From Cryptomeria japonica (lineage: Eukaryota; Streptophyta; Pinopsida; Cupressales; Cupressaceae): a DNA stretch of 60,000 bases. Below the pieces are notes generated by a model. It worked only from the letters and a program-made list of their open reading frames with translations. It was not told the origin of the DNA and searched no databases. A program made the translations under genes and the position numbers. Below, one piece after another: positions 31,239 to 43,571 of the stretch. Every line of letters starts with the position of its first letter. The stretch's first letter is position 1. The stretch covers positions 143,506,476-143,566,475 of the forward strand of contig NC_081413.1 in the NCBI RefSeq assembly GCF_030272615.1, in the 5' to 3' direction.

Positions 31239-32860
31239 TTAATCATTAATACAACCATGATTAAAATGCAATCTTTCTTTCCCCACAATTTTGTCCTTTC
31301 TAATGAGGTCTTTAATATTGAAATCAATATTATCTTCACCATTCCATATGCTTTGTTTTTCGGATATAATGCCAAGGTTATCAAGACTGTCCACGATGAC
31401 ATTTTTTTCCCTAAAAGCATGCTCAATAATAACATATTTAAAACTAGTAATAATTTCTCTAGCCTTGAAAATGATATTTTCGATAGACCACGAAGGCTCA
31501 GCTTCACCCTTTAGGCCTTTAATAATATTAAAAGAATCTCCCTCCAACCATAATTTGTCATGATTGAGATTTTTATCAATAATCAGAGTATTAAGGGCAG
31601 CTGAAGATTCAACATAATGGCTCATTTGGCTACCCAAAGGACCAACAACAGCCACAAGACAACCTCCAGCAAAATTCCTGACAATACCCCCATATCCAGC
31701 ATTGCTAAGATTTCCCTTAGATACCCCATTGAAATTGGCTTTGATCCATCCCTGCGAAGGAAAGCTCCAGAAAAGACCATCTCTACCTTTATCCTTGTTA
31801 TTTCTACTATTGGAAAGGTTCCATCTTTCATTAAAATCTTCCTTAGCAGATAATCCAGTATCAATGTCATATAAGCAATCATGGATACCTCTATAAATTT
31901 TATCCACCACTACTTCAGGGTTCGCACTTTTTTCCCTAAAAATCCTGTTGTTACGCTCCTTCCAAATGTTCCAGGTGACAATGGTGGGAATAAGTTTCCA
32001 AAGCTCAACATTATTAGAATTAGAGCTAGGGAAAAACCATTGCTGCCAGAACTCTTCCAGTGAGTTCGAGGAAACCCAGCTCAACTTCCACTTATTAAGA
32101 ATTATATTCCAAATATCCTGACTAAAAGTGCACTGGTAGAGGATATGGCAGGCAGACTCCTCCTCCCTGCAGTAAAGAGAGCACCTGTTGGGAAAAACAA
32201 ATCCACGCTTATGGAGATTATCAAGGGTTAGCACCTTATTTTGGATAAAGATCCAAAAGAAGATATTAATTTTGGGAGTCAAATTCTTCATCCACACTTT
32301 CTCCCACAGAGGAATCTCATCTGGAACTTTGTAATGTATAGAGACAGCTGAAGAAACAAAATATCACCCATCAAAAGTTTCCTTCCAAATGATACAATCC
32401 TCCGAATGCTCCATGAAGATTTTGGAAGAGAGCAAGGTCTCCAAAAATCTTAGGCCTGGACAAACCTAGCTAAACTCAATCCACTTACCATTTCTCCAGT
32501 AGTCCCCAACAAGGTCTCCATACCTACTTTTAAACTAGTCTTTCCATTCATTAAGAATGGGGATTTCCTCCAGCGGTTTATCCATTAGCCATCTGTCCTC
32601 CCAGAATCAGATAATTCTCCCATTACCCAGTTTCCAATTTCTTCCAGAAGCAAACCAGACTTTAGCCGTTTGAACAGCATTCCAAATAGCAGAGCCATAC
32701 ACAAGGAAGGAATTATCTATAAATTCTTCATCAAACGGTTGCATGTGAAGGTATTTATTTTTTCCAAATGGAATTACATTCCCTTTCCTCCCCTTTCATT
32801 CTCCAAATTTGTTTAGCTAACAGGGCATTGTTCATAGTCATAATGTTCCTTATTCCTAGG
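31239..32860 (-). pseudogene. LINE-D ORF2 C-terminal part: RT end, zf-RVT, RNase H
   Basis: Minus strand. 32850-32300 is broken RT C-terminal sequence (NNALLAKQIWRMK, AIWNAVQTAKVWF, GRIIWFWEDRWL). From 32297 a 352-codon open frame follows: zf-RVT (MKNLTPKINIFFWIFIQNKVLT, GFVFPNRCSLYCREEESACHILYQC) and RNase H starting WIKANFNGVSKGN (FNGVS where the family has FDGAS), then YVESSAALNTLII (Glu), LWLEGDSFNIIKG (Asp) and EKNVIVDSLDNLG (Asp). The first catalytic Asp is replaced by Asn, so this copy is probably dead despite the open frame. It is the best kept LINE frame in the window. Confidence 0.88.
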
Positions 32861-32871
32861 ATAAAATTATA

Positions 32872-33650
32872 TTGTTATAATAAATATTTTTTATAATATA
32901 ATTATTATTAAATTAGTGAAACTATTGATATTTGGTGGAGTGTATTGTAAGTTTTACATTATTATCAACACATTCTTATGTAAAGTAGGCTTGAACAATG
33001 GACTTTTTTGTTGTTCCACATATAAAATATGATACTAAATATACTTTTATTATATTTTTAAAAAAATTAATAAATATTTAAACAATAAATACTAAACATA
33101 TAATAGATTTAATATTTTAATGAGTATTATATATTCATTATATATTATATTTTATTGATTATAGTTTTATATATTTATATTTTTTAATGCCTTACATTTT
33201 TGTTTATAATATTATTTAAATTAATTTATAAAATAAAAAAATATTATAATACAAAATATGTTTAAAACATAATTTTAATATACATTAGATATAATCTAAT
33301 TTAAAATTTTAAAAATTATATTTTTTAATAAATTAAAAATATTAAACAAATAAATTTTAAATTTTAACTTTCCTAAATATTAGTATTTGAAGATATTGAA
33401 AGAAAAGTTTATAGAAATAATTATATTATTGTTCAATTAATAAAAGCCATATTTAGATATTATCATATTAGAATTCGATGTTAATTTAATTATGAATTTT
33501 TTAAGCAAATTCATTAAATAAATTACAAAGTTTTTTTAATGAGATATTTTTAACAAAATGCAATCACTATATGAAATATTTAAAATAAAATACAACTCTA
33601 ACATTATATTAGATGCATGATGAATTTTTTAATTATTATTATTGGTAAAT
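32872..33650. other. AT-rich spacer
   Basis: Very AT-rich (TTAAAAATATT-type text). No gene or repeat family identified. Confidence 0.6.
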
Positions 33651-33689
33651 TGCAAGGATTTTTAACCTAGCCTATACCAAAAGAGGCCA

Positions 33690-34235
33690 CAAGGGGGACC
33701 TCTTCCCCAAACCCTACATTCCTTCCTCCTTCATCATTCCTCCCTTCCCTCTCCACCTTTCCTCCTTGACCTCCACCTTTCCTCCCCCCGGCCTTCCTTT
33801 ATTCTCTCCACCCTTTCCTCCATGCTCCACCTTTCCTCTCCTCCCTGCCTTCCATCTCCACTTCTCTTCCTCCACCTCTCATCTCCACCCTGCCTTCCAC
33901 CTCCACCTCTCCTCCTCTATCCTCCTCTGCTCCTCTTATCCTTAGTGTCATCTATATGCTCCTCCGCACCACCAAATCCTCTATCCTTCGAACCTTTCTC
34001 CAACACCTCCATCCATCTCCTTTCCCCACCTTCATCTACCTCCCTCCTTGTCTCACCCTTCATCTACTCCTCCATACTCCATTGTCAACTCTTAACTCTA
34101 TTATATTTCCTTTCTTTCATCGAATGCACATTCTACCCTTACCGTTCCACCTATCAATTTGCATTCTTCTCCCATCGCCAAACACACTCACACTTCCTAC
34201 CTCCTTTCAACTTCATCCTCCATGTCCTATGTGAC
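33690..34235 (+). repeat. Pyrimidine-rich tract (about 545 bp)
   Basis: Almost pure C/T with CCTCCACCTTTCCTCC-type words on the plus strand. Open frames through it are Pro/Leu/Ser/His-rich artefacts of composition. It has mirror-like runs suited to triplex formation. Confidence 0.8.
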
Positions 34236-34367
34236 CAAACCTCCACCCAACGCCATCATCTGCTACTTCCTTCAACCGATGCCAATCATCGAACTGACTA
34301 TCTGCCACAAGAGAGGAAGCTCAGCGGTCACCACAAGCTTCATCCATCCACACTAAAAACTTGGAAA

Positions 34368-34443
34368 GGGTAGGGACTTGAACACAAGACCATTGAGATA
34401 CAACGGCTCACAGCCACCGCTGCATTGTGGGCTCATGCCCACA
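34368..34443 (-). other. tRNA-like / SINE-like remnant
   Basis: On the minus strand TGTTCAAGTCCC (34373-34384) resembles the Pol III B box (GGTTCGANTCC, two mismatches). About 30 bp upstream TGGCTGTGAGCC is a poor A box. The block starts with the perfect hairpin TGTGGGC-ATGA-GCCCACA (34426-34443). It could be a decayed tRNA-derived SINE whose body is the purine tract (minus strand) next to it, or an old tRNA fragment. Confidence 0.3.
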
Positions 34444-35009
34444 TGATGAAATATTTTATTCACAAAAATCTTGTATGAAAAAATTAGTAATTGTGATACA
34501 TAAGTTTATTATGGTATATTTAAATATTATAAAGATTTATTTTTTCTTTTCTTTATTAGTTCCTGCCATGGCATGGAACTATAAGCGAGACTACGTTTTT
34601 AACTAGTGACCAAATAATTTTATTTGAACCAATCAAAACATTTTATTATTTGTCATACAATCAACTTTAATGTTTTGACTTAATGTAAATGAACATTTTT
34701 TATGCCAAGTAAATAAAAATATCTTTTTCCTCCATTTTGATTGGTGATATTTGAAATCTCAACATTTTGCGAAGGCATAATAACACTATTTCTAATTACA
34801 TATATACTAACTAATTTACCTAGTTTTCCGCATTGACAACTATTCCTATGAAAAAATCATAAGAAAACTAGGGTTTGATATCATTCAATTTAAGGTTTAG
34901 GAGTTAATTTACTTCCACTCTAGCAATATTATGGTTAAAATAATTAATAATACCAAACAAAGTAATTATAAGTTTAATATTATTATTGACTTGAGTAGTT
35001 TTAATAATA
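34444..35009. other. AT-rich spacer
   Basis: No gene identified. Ends in a TAATAATATTATTATTATCATT stretch that borders LINE-B. Confidence 0.55.
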
Positions 35010-35023
35010 TTATTATTATCATT
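35010..35023 (+). repeat. Possible target-site duplication of LINE-B (partner 42457-42470)
   Basis: TTATTATTATCATT at both predicted ends. A six-T run separates the 3' copy from the CAAA end, and the word is low complexity, so the call is moderate. Confidence 0.45.
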
Positions 35024-35027
35024 AAAA

Positions 35028-36974
35028 ATGGTGAAGCACGGGAAGCAACTAGGGTTTACTGGACCTTAAGATCGGTGGACGGGTCATGGGCAGAATTCAT
35101 GGCCTCTAAACAGAAGATTTGGGTTTAACAAAGGCCTGGATAGAACATGGTGACCACCATAGAATGCATGGAAGGCTCCGGGAAAGCCCAATAGTTAGGG
35201 GGGGAAAACTCTCAGGGAAGGTTTTCAAAGGACAGACGTAGCCGATAGAAATAGATGGGGTTATGCGAATCTGTGGCTAAATGGACCTTTTGATTTTCGT
35301 AGGATTGAAAAGAAGTTCTAGAGGCCGAAAGTCACAACAAACTTTGAGATTCAGGATAAGGTAAACCCTAACATAGAGCACACAACGATTGTTTCTCTAT
35401 TAATAGATGGTACTGCTTGGAATAGTTTTGTTAGTTTCCTTAAGGAAAAAGATTTTTTTATGAAATGGAGCTGGCCTTGGCCTACCTTTGGTAGGATTAG
35501 AAGTTGGGTGAATGATAACTGGGGAAATGCCATAGTTCTAAAAATGCTGCCAAATGGTTTTCATTTGGTTATATATGCAAGTTCAAAGGATAAGGAATGG
35601 ATTTTAAACATTGGTCCTTTTTTAATGGGAGGAAAGGGTTTTCATATAAAGGATTGGGTTCCAAAATTCAATCCGAAAGAAGAGACAATATCAAAATTCC
35701 CGATATGGATCAGATTGTACAGTTTACCACATAAATACTGGAATGAGGAAACTTTTGCAGTGATTGGGAATCAGCTGGGAACCTTCATTAAAGCAGATGA
35801 GGCAATCACTAGTAATGACTACAGTATTTATGCGAGGATTTGCATTTATTGGCAGGACACACACCCCCTACCCAGGATGGTGGAACTCAGATCAGGTGAA
35901 GGCATTTGGAAGAAAATAATTGAAGTTGAGGAGAACATAGAAATGTGCAAGTTGTGTAAAAGCTTTGGACATCTAGAAAATGAGTGTTCTTCATAGAGAA
36001 AAGGGAAGGGTATAGCGCATGAGGTATTAAATGAAGTGCTTTAAAGTAGGGAAAAGGTATTTTTAATGGAAGATGCAAACTTTATGGATTCGATGACTAG
36101 TAGGTGTGAACAAAAGATGTCAGAGAAGAGGGATGAAAGTTTTGATTCACAACTTTTTTGGCTGAAGAGTTGCAATGGAGAGGACATCCAGCAAAATATA
36201 GATGTGTTAGGCAACAATTTAGATGGCTTGCGAGATCAGTTTGTGAAGGACACTCAAGAGATAGAGGCTCCTATGGGGACTAATGCAACCCGAGAAGAGG
36301 AAAGAGGTAGGTCTTTGGTTGAAGATACTTGTTTGTTGTCTGATAGAGATAAAGTGGTGAATGGAGATTTAGTGTCGAAAGATGAAGATGCAAACCTTGA
36401 TCAGAAGTCACATGGTAAAGTTGTTGGATTGAGTCCGACAAGAAGCTCTAATCAATCGATAGGTTGGAAGGCAGAGGAAGTGGGAGTCCTCAATTCTCCA
36501 GCAAAGTATAAATCCCAAAGTATGGATTGCAGGAGTGAGAAGCCAGGGGAGGATTTTTCAGGGCATCAGTAGATAGGGCACCAAGCAAGTTTAGAACCAA
36601 GAAGTTCTTTAGACGAAAGAAAGGAAGATTTTGAGGCCTCTTTCAAGGATATTCCAATATCCCCAATAAGAAACTTGGAGAGCTCCTTTGAAGATGAGAA
36701 GGATAATGAAAACTCTTCAGAGGATTTGGAATCAGAGGGAAACTCAGAAGGGGACTTTGAAGATGGGGATGAGCTAGGCTTAAAAGCTGAAGTTGGGATT
36801 CTGGAGAAACGTTCACTAGACCAAACCTCTTCAAAAAATATTGTGGCTTCAGTAGGAGAGAAAAAGAAAAGAGGCAAAAAACTAGTGCAAGTAAAGCTGG
36901 AAATGGCGAGTAGTGTTGTTGGCCAGAAAAAATTGAGATCGGGAAAAGGCATAGCCTTTTTTCAGGAGCCATGA
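35028..36974 (+). pseudogene. LINE-B ORF1 (DUF4283 plus CCHC zinc knuckle)
   Basis: One frame from ATG 35028 to TGA 36972-36974 (649 codons) with about eight in-frame stops and no frameshift detected. DUF4283-like region about 35330-35830: WNSFVSFLKEKDFFMKW, NGFHLVIYASSKDKEWIL and FPIWIRLYSLPHKYWNEETFAVIGN. A zinc knuckle CX2CX4HX4C (CKLCKSFGHLENEC) is at about 35947-35988. The rest is an acidic, Ser/Glu/Asp-rich tail with basic patches (EKKKRGKKLVQVK), ending KKLRSGKGIAFFQEP. The protein binds LINE RNA. The stop overlaps the ORF2 start as ATGA. Confidence 0.88.
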
Positions 36975-39900
36975 GGGTCCTATCATGGAATGTTAGAGGC
37001 TGCAATGCCTCTAACAAGATTCATTTGGTCAAGAGATGTTTTGATCAAGTGAGAACGGATATGGTTCTTTTACAAGAGATAAAATATAGTGGGGGGGAGG
37101 TTGGGGGATTTGGTAGGTTCTTTAACAAATGGCAGAGGCATATTGTTGAGTTAGTGGGAACTTCAGGTGGTTTGGACATCCTCTGGTGGGAGGAGGTTGT
37201 GGAGGTCATTGTTCTTCATGTAGAGAGATCATGGCAATGGGTGGAAGTCAAGTCCAAACAACTTCATGCAATTTTTTACCTCATCAATGTATATGGACCC
37301 AACAAGAATATGGATCTCAAGAGGGTTTGGGAGGAAATCTCGGGAGTTCTGTCTCAAAATGGTGATCGATTATTTTTGTTGGGTGGAGATTTTAATGCAA
37401 TTCTGTACTAGATGAAAAAAAGAGGGGGAGCAGGTTGGTACAATCAGAAGCATCAAGATTTTAGTGATTTTTTTATCTCAAATAACTTATTGGACATTCC
37501 ATTCAAAAGCAGTGACTTTACCTGGACAAACAGGCGGGCGGGCTTCTCATACATAGCGGAGAAGCTAGATGGATTTTGTTAGGAGGAAATTGGGTTGACA
37601 ATCATTGGATAGTGCAGGCTGAAATCCTTCCAATAATTGGTTCTGATCACTACCCCATTTGTGCAAGGATTCATGAGGATTCAATACCAGAAAGGTGCCC
37701 CTTTAAATTTAAAAAGATGTGGTTAAGGGAGGAAGGGTTCATGAATCTAGTGGAGGATTGATGGAAGGAGGCTCCTCAAAGAAGTGGTAACAAAGCCTTT
37801 ATTTTTTTTAAGAAGTTGCAATTTTTAAAAGAGAAGATTAAACGATGGAATAGACTAGTGTTTAAAAAAATCTTCTCAAAAAAACTAAGGCTGAAAGCTA
37901 AATTAGAGACTCTTCATAAAAAAGTTATTGTGGATGGTATGGGTCAGGTTGAGTTTCAATGGGAGAAATCTCTTAATAAGGAGTATCTAGAAATTTTGGC
38001 GCGAGAGGAGATCTTTTGGAGACAAAAATCAAGAGAAGCGTGGTTAAAAGAAGGTGACATAAATACAAAAAAATTCCACAATTCTGTCAAAGTGAAAAGA
38101 GTTAGCAATAAAATATTTTCAATTTAGAAGGAGAATGGCGAAGAAATAAGAGATAAACAGGAAATTTGTAATGAAATTGTAAGATTCTTCTCAAGTTCTG
38201 GAGATAATTCTCAAGTGGATCCCCAAAGGGAGGAGCTTTTAAATGTTATCCTGAAGTGGTTTCAAGAGCTCAAAATGAAATTCTGATAAAGGAGGTTTCT
38301 TTGGAAGAGGTCAAATCCGCTCTTTTTGGTTTGGGGGCAAATAAATCTCCTAGACCTTATGGGTTTCCAACTCTTTTCTTTTAGCGTATGTGGTCTGTGT
38401 TTGCGATGGAGTTGTTGGAGGTGGTGGAGGAATCAAGAATGGGAGGTTTTGTGTTAAAAGACTTTAACACCACTTTTATAGCCTTGATTCCTAAAAGGGA
38501 GGAGATTAAAACTTTTGGTGACTTTAGACCTATTTCCTAGTGCAATAAAATTTACAAAATCATCTCCAAGGTAATGGAAAATAGGCTAAAAAAAATATTG
38601 GACTCTGTCATTTCTAGGGAGTAGAGTGGGTTTTCTCCAAATCGATCGATTTATGAAGGGGTCATTATGGCACATGAGGTAATCCACTCTATCTGGATTT
38701 CTAAGTCTGATAGGATGATGATTAAACTAGATATTAGGAAAGCATATGATGAAGTCGACAGAGATTTTTTGTTAGATGTTCTTAGACATTTTGTTTTTTG
38801 TGATGAATGGGTTAACTAGGTGGAAAGTTGTATCAAATCTCCACGTTTCTCAGTCCTGATTAATGGTAGTCCGCAAGGATTTTTTGAGACTAAGAAAGGT
38901 CTGAGATAAGGGGGATCCCATTTCGCCCTTCCTCTTCATTATCATGGCAGAAGCCTCAGGGAGACTAATTTCAAAATGAAAAAGTGATGGTTGATGGAAG
39001 GGGGTAAAGATGGCAGATGGAGTAGAGAATATCTCTCACTTACAATTTGTTGATGACACCTTGTTATTAAGCATGACATCTTTCAAGGAAGCCAGGGTTA
39101 TGCGAGAGGTGCTAGATAAGTATAGTCGAGTCTCAGGGCAATGCATCAATTGGAGAAAATTAGAAGTGTTCTTCTTTAATACAAGCTTGCAAAAATAATT
39201 GGAAATATGTGATATTTTAGGGATGAAACTGGGAACTCTCCCAGCAAAGTATTTGGGTATTCCACTTTTTGGAGGTACAAGCAAAAGTGAGGTATCGAAA
39301 GGTCTTATGGAGAGCTGCTTTAAAAAAATGGATGGCTGGAAAAGTCGATGGCTATCTTCTGTAGGTAGGATTCTTATGTTAAAATATTTTGTGTCTACTA
39401 TTCCTATTTACTCTATGATGTGTTTGAAGATCCCTAAGAAAATAATCAAAGTTATTGGACAAAGAATGAGGAAGTTCTTTTGGAATGGGGCAAGAGATCA
39501 AGACAAGATTTTGTTATTATCATGGAATAACATTTGTGTTACGAAGGACAAAGGGGGAGTTGGTTTGCAAGATTGGAATATCATGAATGAAGAGCTAGCT
39601 GCCAAATTGGTGGAGAATATATATGCTCAATTATCTCAACTTTGGGTGAGAATTTTGAAAGTTAAGTATTTGGACTCTTTGAAGGATAGTAGAATCCTGA
39701 CCATAAGAAATCTCGCTCGTGGCTCTGCGATATGGAATTTTATTATTTTGTGTCACAAAGTTATACTAGATCATATCACCTGGTAGGTTGGTAATGGGCA
39801 GAAAGCTAATTTTTGGGATGATTCATGGAATGGATATCCGGCTCTGAGGGAAAATGCAAATTATCAGGATTTGAGGCTATGGTTCACTCAGCATTGGGGG

Positions 39901-41197
39901 GAGAGGCTTTATGACTACTTTTTCTTTCAGCAGGGAGCTTTTGGTAATCATTGGTCTTGGAAACCAATTAATGATGTTAACTTATCAAGTCAACAAAAGG
40001 ATCAGATGTAGGGCATTCTCAGAGATGGGCAGTGTCAATTTGCTAATCGAATGGATAAAGTGGTCTAGTGCGGAGCTATTGACGGTAAGTATTTTGTGAA
40101 ATTAGGATATAAATTTATGGAGTTGGGGGAAAGGTCTGAAAACTGGTTGATTGATTTGTTATGGAGTAAAGAGGTGTTATCAAAAGTAAGCACTTTTGCG
40201 TGGTTGGCTTTTAGATATAGAATCCTAACAGGTGAGCGCTGAAAGAGGCTGGGGTTTTGTGAACCATCCAAATATGCAATGTGTGAAGAGGAAGAGGAGT
40301 CTGCATATCACTTACTTTTGACCTAAAAAGTGGCACAAGAATGTTGGGAAAGGGTGAGAAAGGGTTTAGACTGGTAGGCTCCAAGACAACCTACATTGAA
40401 GCAGGAATTGATAAGTTGGCCATCAAGATTAAAAAAGTCAAATTTTTTATGTATTTGGAAAGCAAGCCCCTTGATAATCATGTGGGAGATTTGGAAGGAA
40501 ATAAATAGGCTAATTTTTATGGACAAGGAGTCAATTGAGAGACTAAAATACATAATTAACCATGCTTTTGGAGGAAACGATTGGTGCGATAGCATCACAG
40601 TTTTTTAATCTGACGGTCCCTTTCACTTTGGATGACAGATTGATCCATGGTAGATGGTCAGACGTTAAATTTAGGCCTGTTAATGGGCATGGTTGGGTTC
40701 AATCCAGTTCTTCGTTGTAGCCTAAGGTAGTGTGGGAAAAGCCTTTAGAAGGTTGGCTGAAAGTTAATTTTGACGATGCCTCAAAGGGTAATCCAAGACC
40801 GTTAGGGGTAGGATTCATTGTAAGGGATTGGTTTGGAGAGGTTTTGTTTCTGGGGGTAAAAAAACTTGAATCTAGGACTAATAATGTAGCAGAAGTAAAT
40901 GCGGCATTGATGGCAATAAGATTTTATCGGCAAATGGGGGTGAGGAAATTACATCTTGAAGGTGATTCGTTGGTGATCATACAAACAATCATGAAGGGAT
41001 CGATTGATGTGTGGCATCTACAAAACTCTATTCTTAACATTGTGGAAGACTGAAATAATTTTGAAGATTTTAGAATTAGCCATATTTAAAGGATGGGTAA
41101 TATGGAAGCAAATGTCTTATCAAAATGGGCATTGAATTTTAATGAAATTGGTGAAGTTAGAACTGAAGACATGAGACATTTAAATTTCGAAGAATAA
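36971..41197 (+). pseudogene. LINE-B ORF2: endonuclease, reverse transcriptase, zf-RVT, RNase H
   Basis: ATG 36971 overlaps the ORF1 stop. Endonuclease: LSWNVRGCN, LLQEIKY, INVYGPN, LLGGDFNAIL (intact), FTWTNRR and, after a frameshift, GSDHYPI (intact). RT: REAWLKEGDINTKKFH (about 38032), LIPKREE, FGDFRPIS, SGFSPNRSI, KLDIRKAYDEVDRDF (Asp), QFVDDTLLL with FVDD (about 39042) and LPAKYLGIPLFGG. zf-RVT at about 40180-40330 (VSTFAWLAFRYRILTGER, YAMCEEEEESAYHLL). RNase H at about 40745-41150: VNFDDASKGNP, NNVAEVNAALMAI (Glu), LHLEGDSLVII (Asp), GNMEANVLSKWAL (Asn-Met-Glu-Ala-Asn, last Asp lost). Several frameshifts and over ten stops. Ends TAA 41195-41197. Confidence 0.9.
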
Positions 41198-41208
41198 CTG
41201 ACAAGGTG

Positions 41209-42086
41209 ATGATGTCAGTTGAAAGTAGCTTTGAGTTCCCCGAGATTGTGATGAGTACGAAAGCGGTTGATGGATGGTATGGAAGGTGGCACTATTTTAA
41301 TGTTGCCCAGAGTCTTAAAGAGGGAGTGTGAGCCGAGTTAAAGGAAGATTTATTCACTTGCTTCATGTCAATCAATGCGCAAACGAAGCAGGAAATGAGA
41401 GTGAAGGGTTTGAAGAGTAATTTGAGTGTGGTGGTGGAATTACAGAGAGGTGGTGGTGGTGTTTTGTGTGTTGGGGTGAGAGATGAAAGCAAATTTTACT
41501 CTCAAGACACATAAACAACTTTTCCCATTTCATGGAGAGTTGACTACCCGTAGGGTGAAAAGCTTTTTTAATATCTAGGATGAATATCTGGTACCCTGCA
41601 TTTATCTGATTGTGGGAAGTGCTTTTGAGGGAATCAAGCATCGTTATAAGACTAGAATAGATGTTTATTCATTAGTGATGGCTTGGGGTTTTTAGAGAGG
41701 TGACAATACAAGGACGGTGAAGTGTGTGATGGAAGCCTTGGTTCCTGTTGCTTACCTGAGTGAATTGGAATCGCTACTCGAATGGGTAGTCTCGAGAGTT
41801 GGTTTCGACATTGGGGAAGGATTAAAGCATGAAGGTGAAGGTATAAAGTAGGTCATCAAACCCTTTCCTAAGATGGGAACAAGGACAATGTAAATACCAC
41901 CGTAGTTTGGAGGCACGGTGAGGTTGGGAAGCTCTGAAGCTATTGGTTGAGATAAAGGAACTAGAAGTGGTGATCGAGCAAGCGAAGGCAAAGGTGGTGG
42001 AAGTGGGAAGGCATGTTCTTCATCCGAGGAAGGCAAAGGTTGGCTCTGGTCCTGGTGGTATGGCGAGCTCCTCTCGCAGGGGATGA
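41209..42086 (+). pseudogene. LINE-B third ORF, unknown protein shared with LINE-C2
   Basis: Starts at ATG 41209, 12 bp after the ORF2 stop: MMSVESSFEFPEIVMSTKAV, DGWYGRWHYFNVAQSLKEG. After a frameshift near 41480 it reads ANFTLKTHKQ, then HRYKTRIDVYSLVMAWG, KCVMEALVPVAYLSELESLLEW and, in a third frame, WEALKLLVEIKELEVVIEQA, ending SSRRG with TGA 42084-42086. Four blocks have clear counterparts in LINE-C2 in the same order (see there). No known family recognised. The C-terminus is predicted coiled-coil with a basic end. It may be a separate ORF or a former C-terminal extension of ORF2. Confidence 0.65.
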
Positions 42087-42626
42087 TACAACTAAAATTT
42101 TCCTTTTTCGATTGCCCATTTTTCGAGGTGTGAAATGTCTAGTTTATGTATGGTTTTTATTTCGTATGAACTCTGCGGTGTAACCCTCATCTTTTTAGTT
42201 TTTTATTTTCATGGGTTATGACATATATTATGGGAATGACTAACTCTATAGATGAATGTATGCTTGATTTTTTGGGTAGGTTTTGTAGCTGAACATGAAT
42301 GTAATTGCAAATGAACTTGTTTTATTGTTGGGGTGGTTTGGGTAGATGTCGTACAGGAAATTTTGATTTGGTGGATTGGTGGTTCTTGAGCTTTAGACTT
42401 ATGTACTCACTTTATTTTGAGCAATAAAATCACAATTATTACCGAGCAAATTTTTTTTATTATTATCATTTATAACATTGCTAATTAACTATATCAAGTC
42501 CAGATAAAATAATTATTAAACATAAACACAATTAGTTACAATATGTTAGAATGATTAATATGATAATGGCAAGGGTTGTTGCAATATTAATAATTATTAC
42601 ATAGTAAAATAAAATTACTCATACAT

Positions 42627-43073
42627 CGAGCCAAGGCTCTGCCACATGGAACTTCCTATGGGATAGTAGACACATTATCATTGAACACATTTCTTGGCAG
42701 ATTGGGAATGGCAAATCCACATTATTCTGGAGAGACTCATGGAATGGGTTTCCCTCTCTCTATGAAGCATTTGAAGATAAAGAGTGGATTAATCTAGTTG
42801 AGGATAGTATTGGGCGACATGTATGCAACTATATGGAAAATCATGAAGACACAAGTAGTTTAAGAAATTGGAAAAGAGTAAATATTGGTAATTCGACACT
42901 TTGTGCGAAACTTTGGGAAGCATTAAAAGATAGGAAAGTATTAGCCTCCTATGAAGATGATAACATAATTTGGTGTGCCTCAAAGTCCGGTGAGTACAGT
43001 GTCAAACTGGGTTATGAAATCATAGAAAATAATGCAACTTTCCACAAAAATAGCTCACATTCACAGCTAAACT
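42627..43073 (+). pseudogene. LINE-C1 fragment (RT C-terminal region)
   Basis: Reads ATWNFLWDSRHIIIEHISW, IGNGKSTLFWRDSWNGFPSLYE, then WKRVNIGNSTLCAKLWEALK and GEYSVKLGYEIIENN: the segment between RT and zf-RVT in plant LINEs, intact for about 145 codons. Both ends are missing. The right end abuts the LINE-C2 insertion, and no continuation was found beyond 44934. Confidence 0.75.
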
Positions 43074-43088
43074 AAAATTAACCAATCA
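43074..43088 (+). repeat. Target-site duplication of LINE-C2 (partner 44919-44933)
   Basis: AAAATTAACCAATCA at both ends, 12-15 bp depending on how many As belong to the tail. Confidence 0.88.
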
Positions 43089-43131
43089 TTGACCCGTTCA
43101 TGGGTTTTCAAGGATTCATCCTTCGTGTGGG

Positions 43132-43571
43132 GTGCATAGGCAGGAGGAGGAGAAGTGGTCTAAGTCGGAGCCAGGGTGGGTTAAGACAAATTTTGATGGG
43201 GCATCTAAGGGTAACCCGGGTATTCCTGGGGCAGCATGTGTTGCGCATGATGAAAATGGAATGATCCTCTTCAAGGGAGCGAAGAGACTACAAGATAGGA
43301 CTAATAATGACACAGAGGTGCAGGCTGCACTATTAGTCGTTGAATTGGTTGTTAACATGAGGACCTCGAAGGTGCACTTGGAAGGAGATTTTAAGGTTGT
43401 AGTGAATGCAATTATAAAAGGAGCAACCCCGAGCTGGTGATTAAATAAATTTATAGCTCTGATTTGTTTGAAATTGAACAATTTTCAAGATTTTTGGATA
43501 TCTCACATTAGGAGGGGTGGAAATGCTTTAGTGGATGCCTTATCAAATGTGGCATGTGAATTGGACAAATG
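43132..43571 (+). pseudogene. LINE-C2 RNase H domain
   Basis: GWVKTNFDGASKGNPGIPGAA (catalytic Asp), NNDTEVQAALLVVEL (Glu), VHLEGDFKVVVNAI (Asp in GDF) and, after TGA 43438, RRGGNALVDALSNVACELDK (last Asp in LVDALS). The open frame is 102 codons. This is the 3' remainder of ORF2; everything upstream was lost in the truncated insertion. Confidence 0.88.

Larger units (their letters stand above)
29279..32860 (-). mobile_element. LINE-D: 5'-truncated L1-type LINE with third ORF
   Basis: Read on the minus strand: C-terminal RT, zf-RVT, RNase H, then a third ORF, then a 3' tail CCTGGTTTTCCCGTAATAAAAAA. It is flanked by the 11-mer ATAAAATTATA at 29268-29278 (next to the A-rich tail) and 32861-32871 (next to the 5' end). 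This is the signature of target-primed insertion with 5' truncation. The 11-mer is AT-only, but its placement at both predicted ends argues against chance. Confidence 0.8.
35024..42456 (+). mobile_element. LINE-B: near full-length L1-type LINE with three ORFs
   Basis: ORF1 (35028), ORF2 (36971) and a third ORF (41209), followed by a 3' tail with AATAAAATCACAATTATTACCGAGCAAA. The terminal ATTACCGA.CAAA is shared with LINE-C2. The 14-mer TTATTATTATCATT occurs at 35010-35023 and 42457-42470, next to both ends, a probable though low-complexity target duplication. If correct, the 5' untranslated leader is only 4 bp. Confidence 0.8.

Noticed and set aside
31001-31507. Minus-strand 168-codon frame in another phase than RNase H
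   Set aside because: Overlaps the RNase H frame of LINE-D, which has clear domain motifs. Only its last part (below 31239) may join the third ORF.
33822-34373. 183-codon Pro/Leu/Ser/His-rich frame
   Set aside because: Produced by the pyrimidine tract; all three frames look alike in composition.
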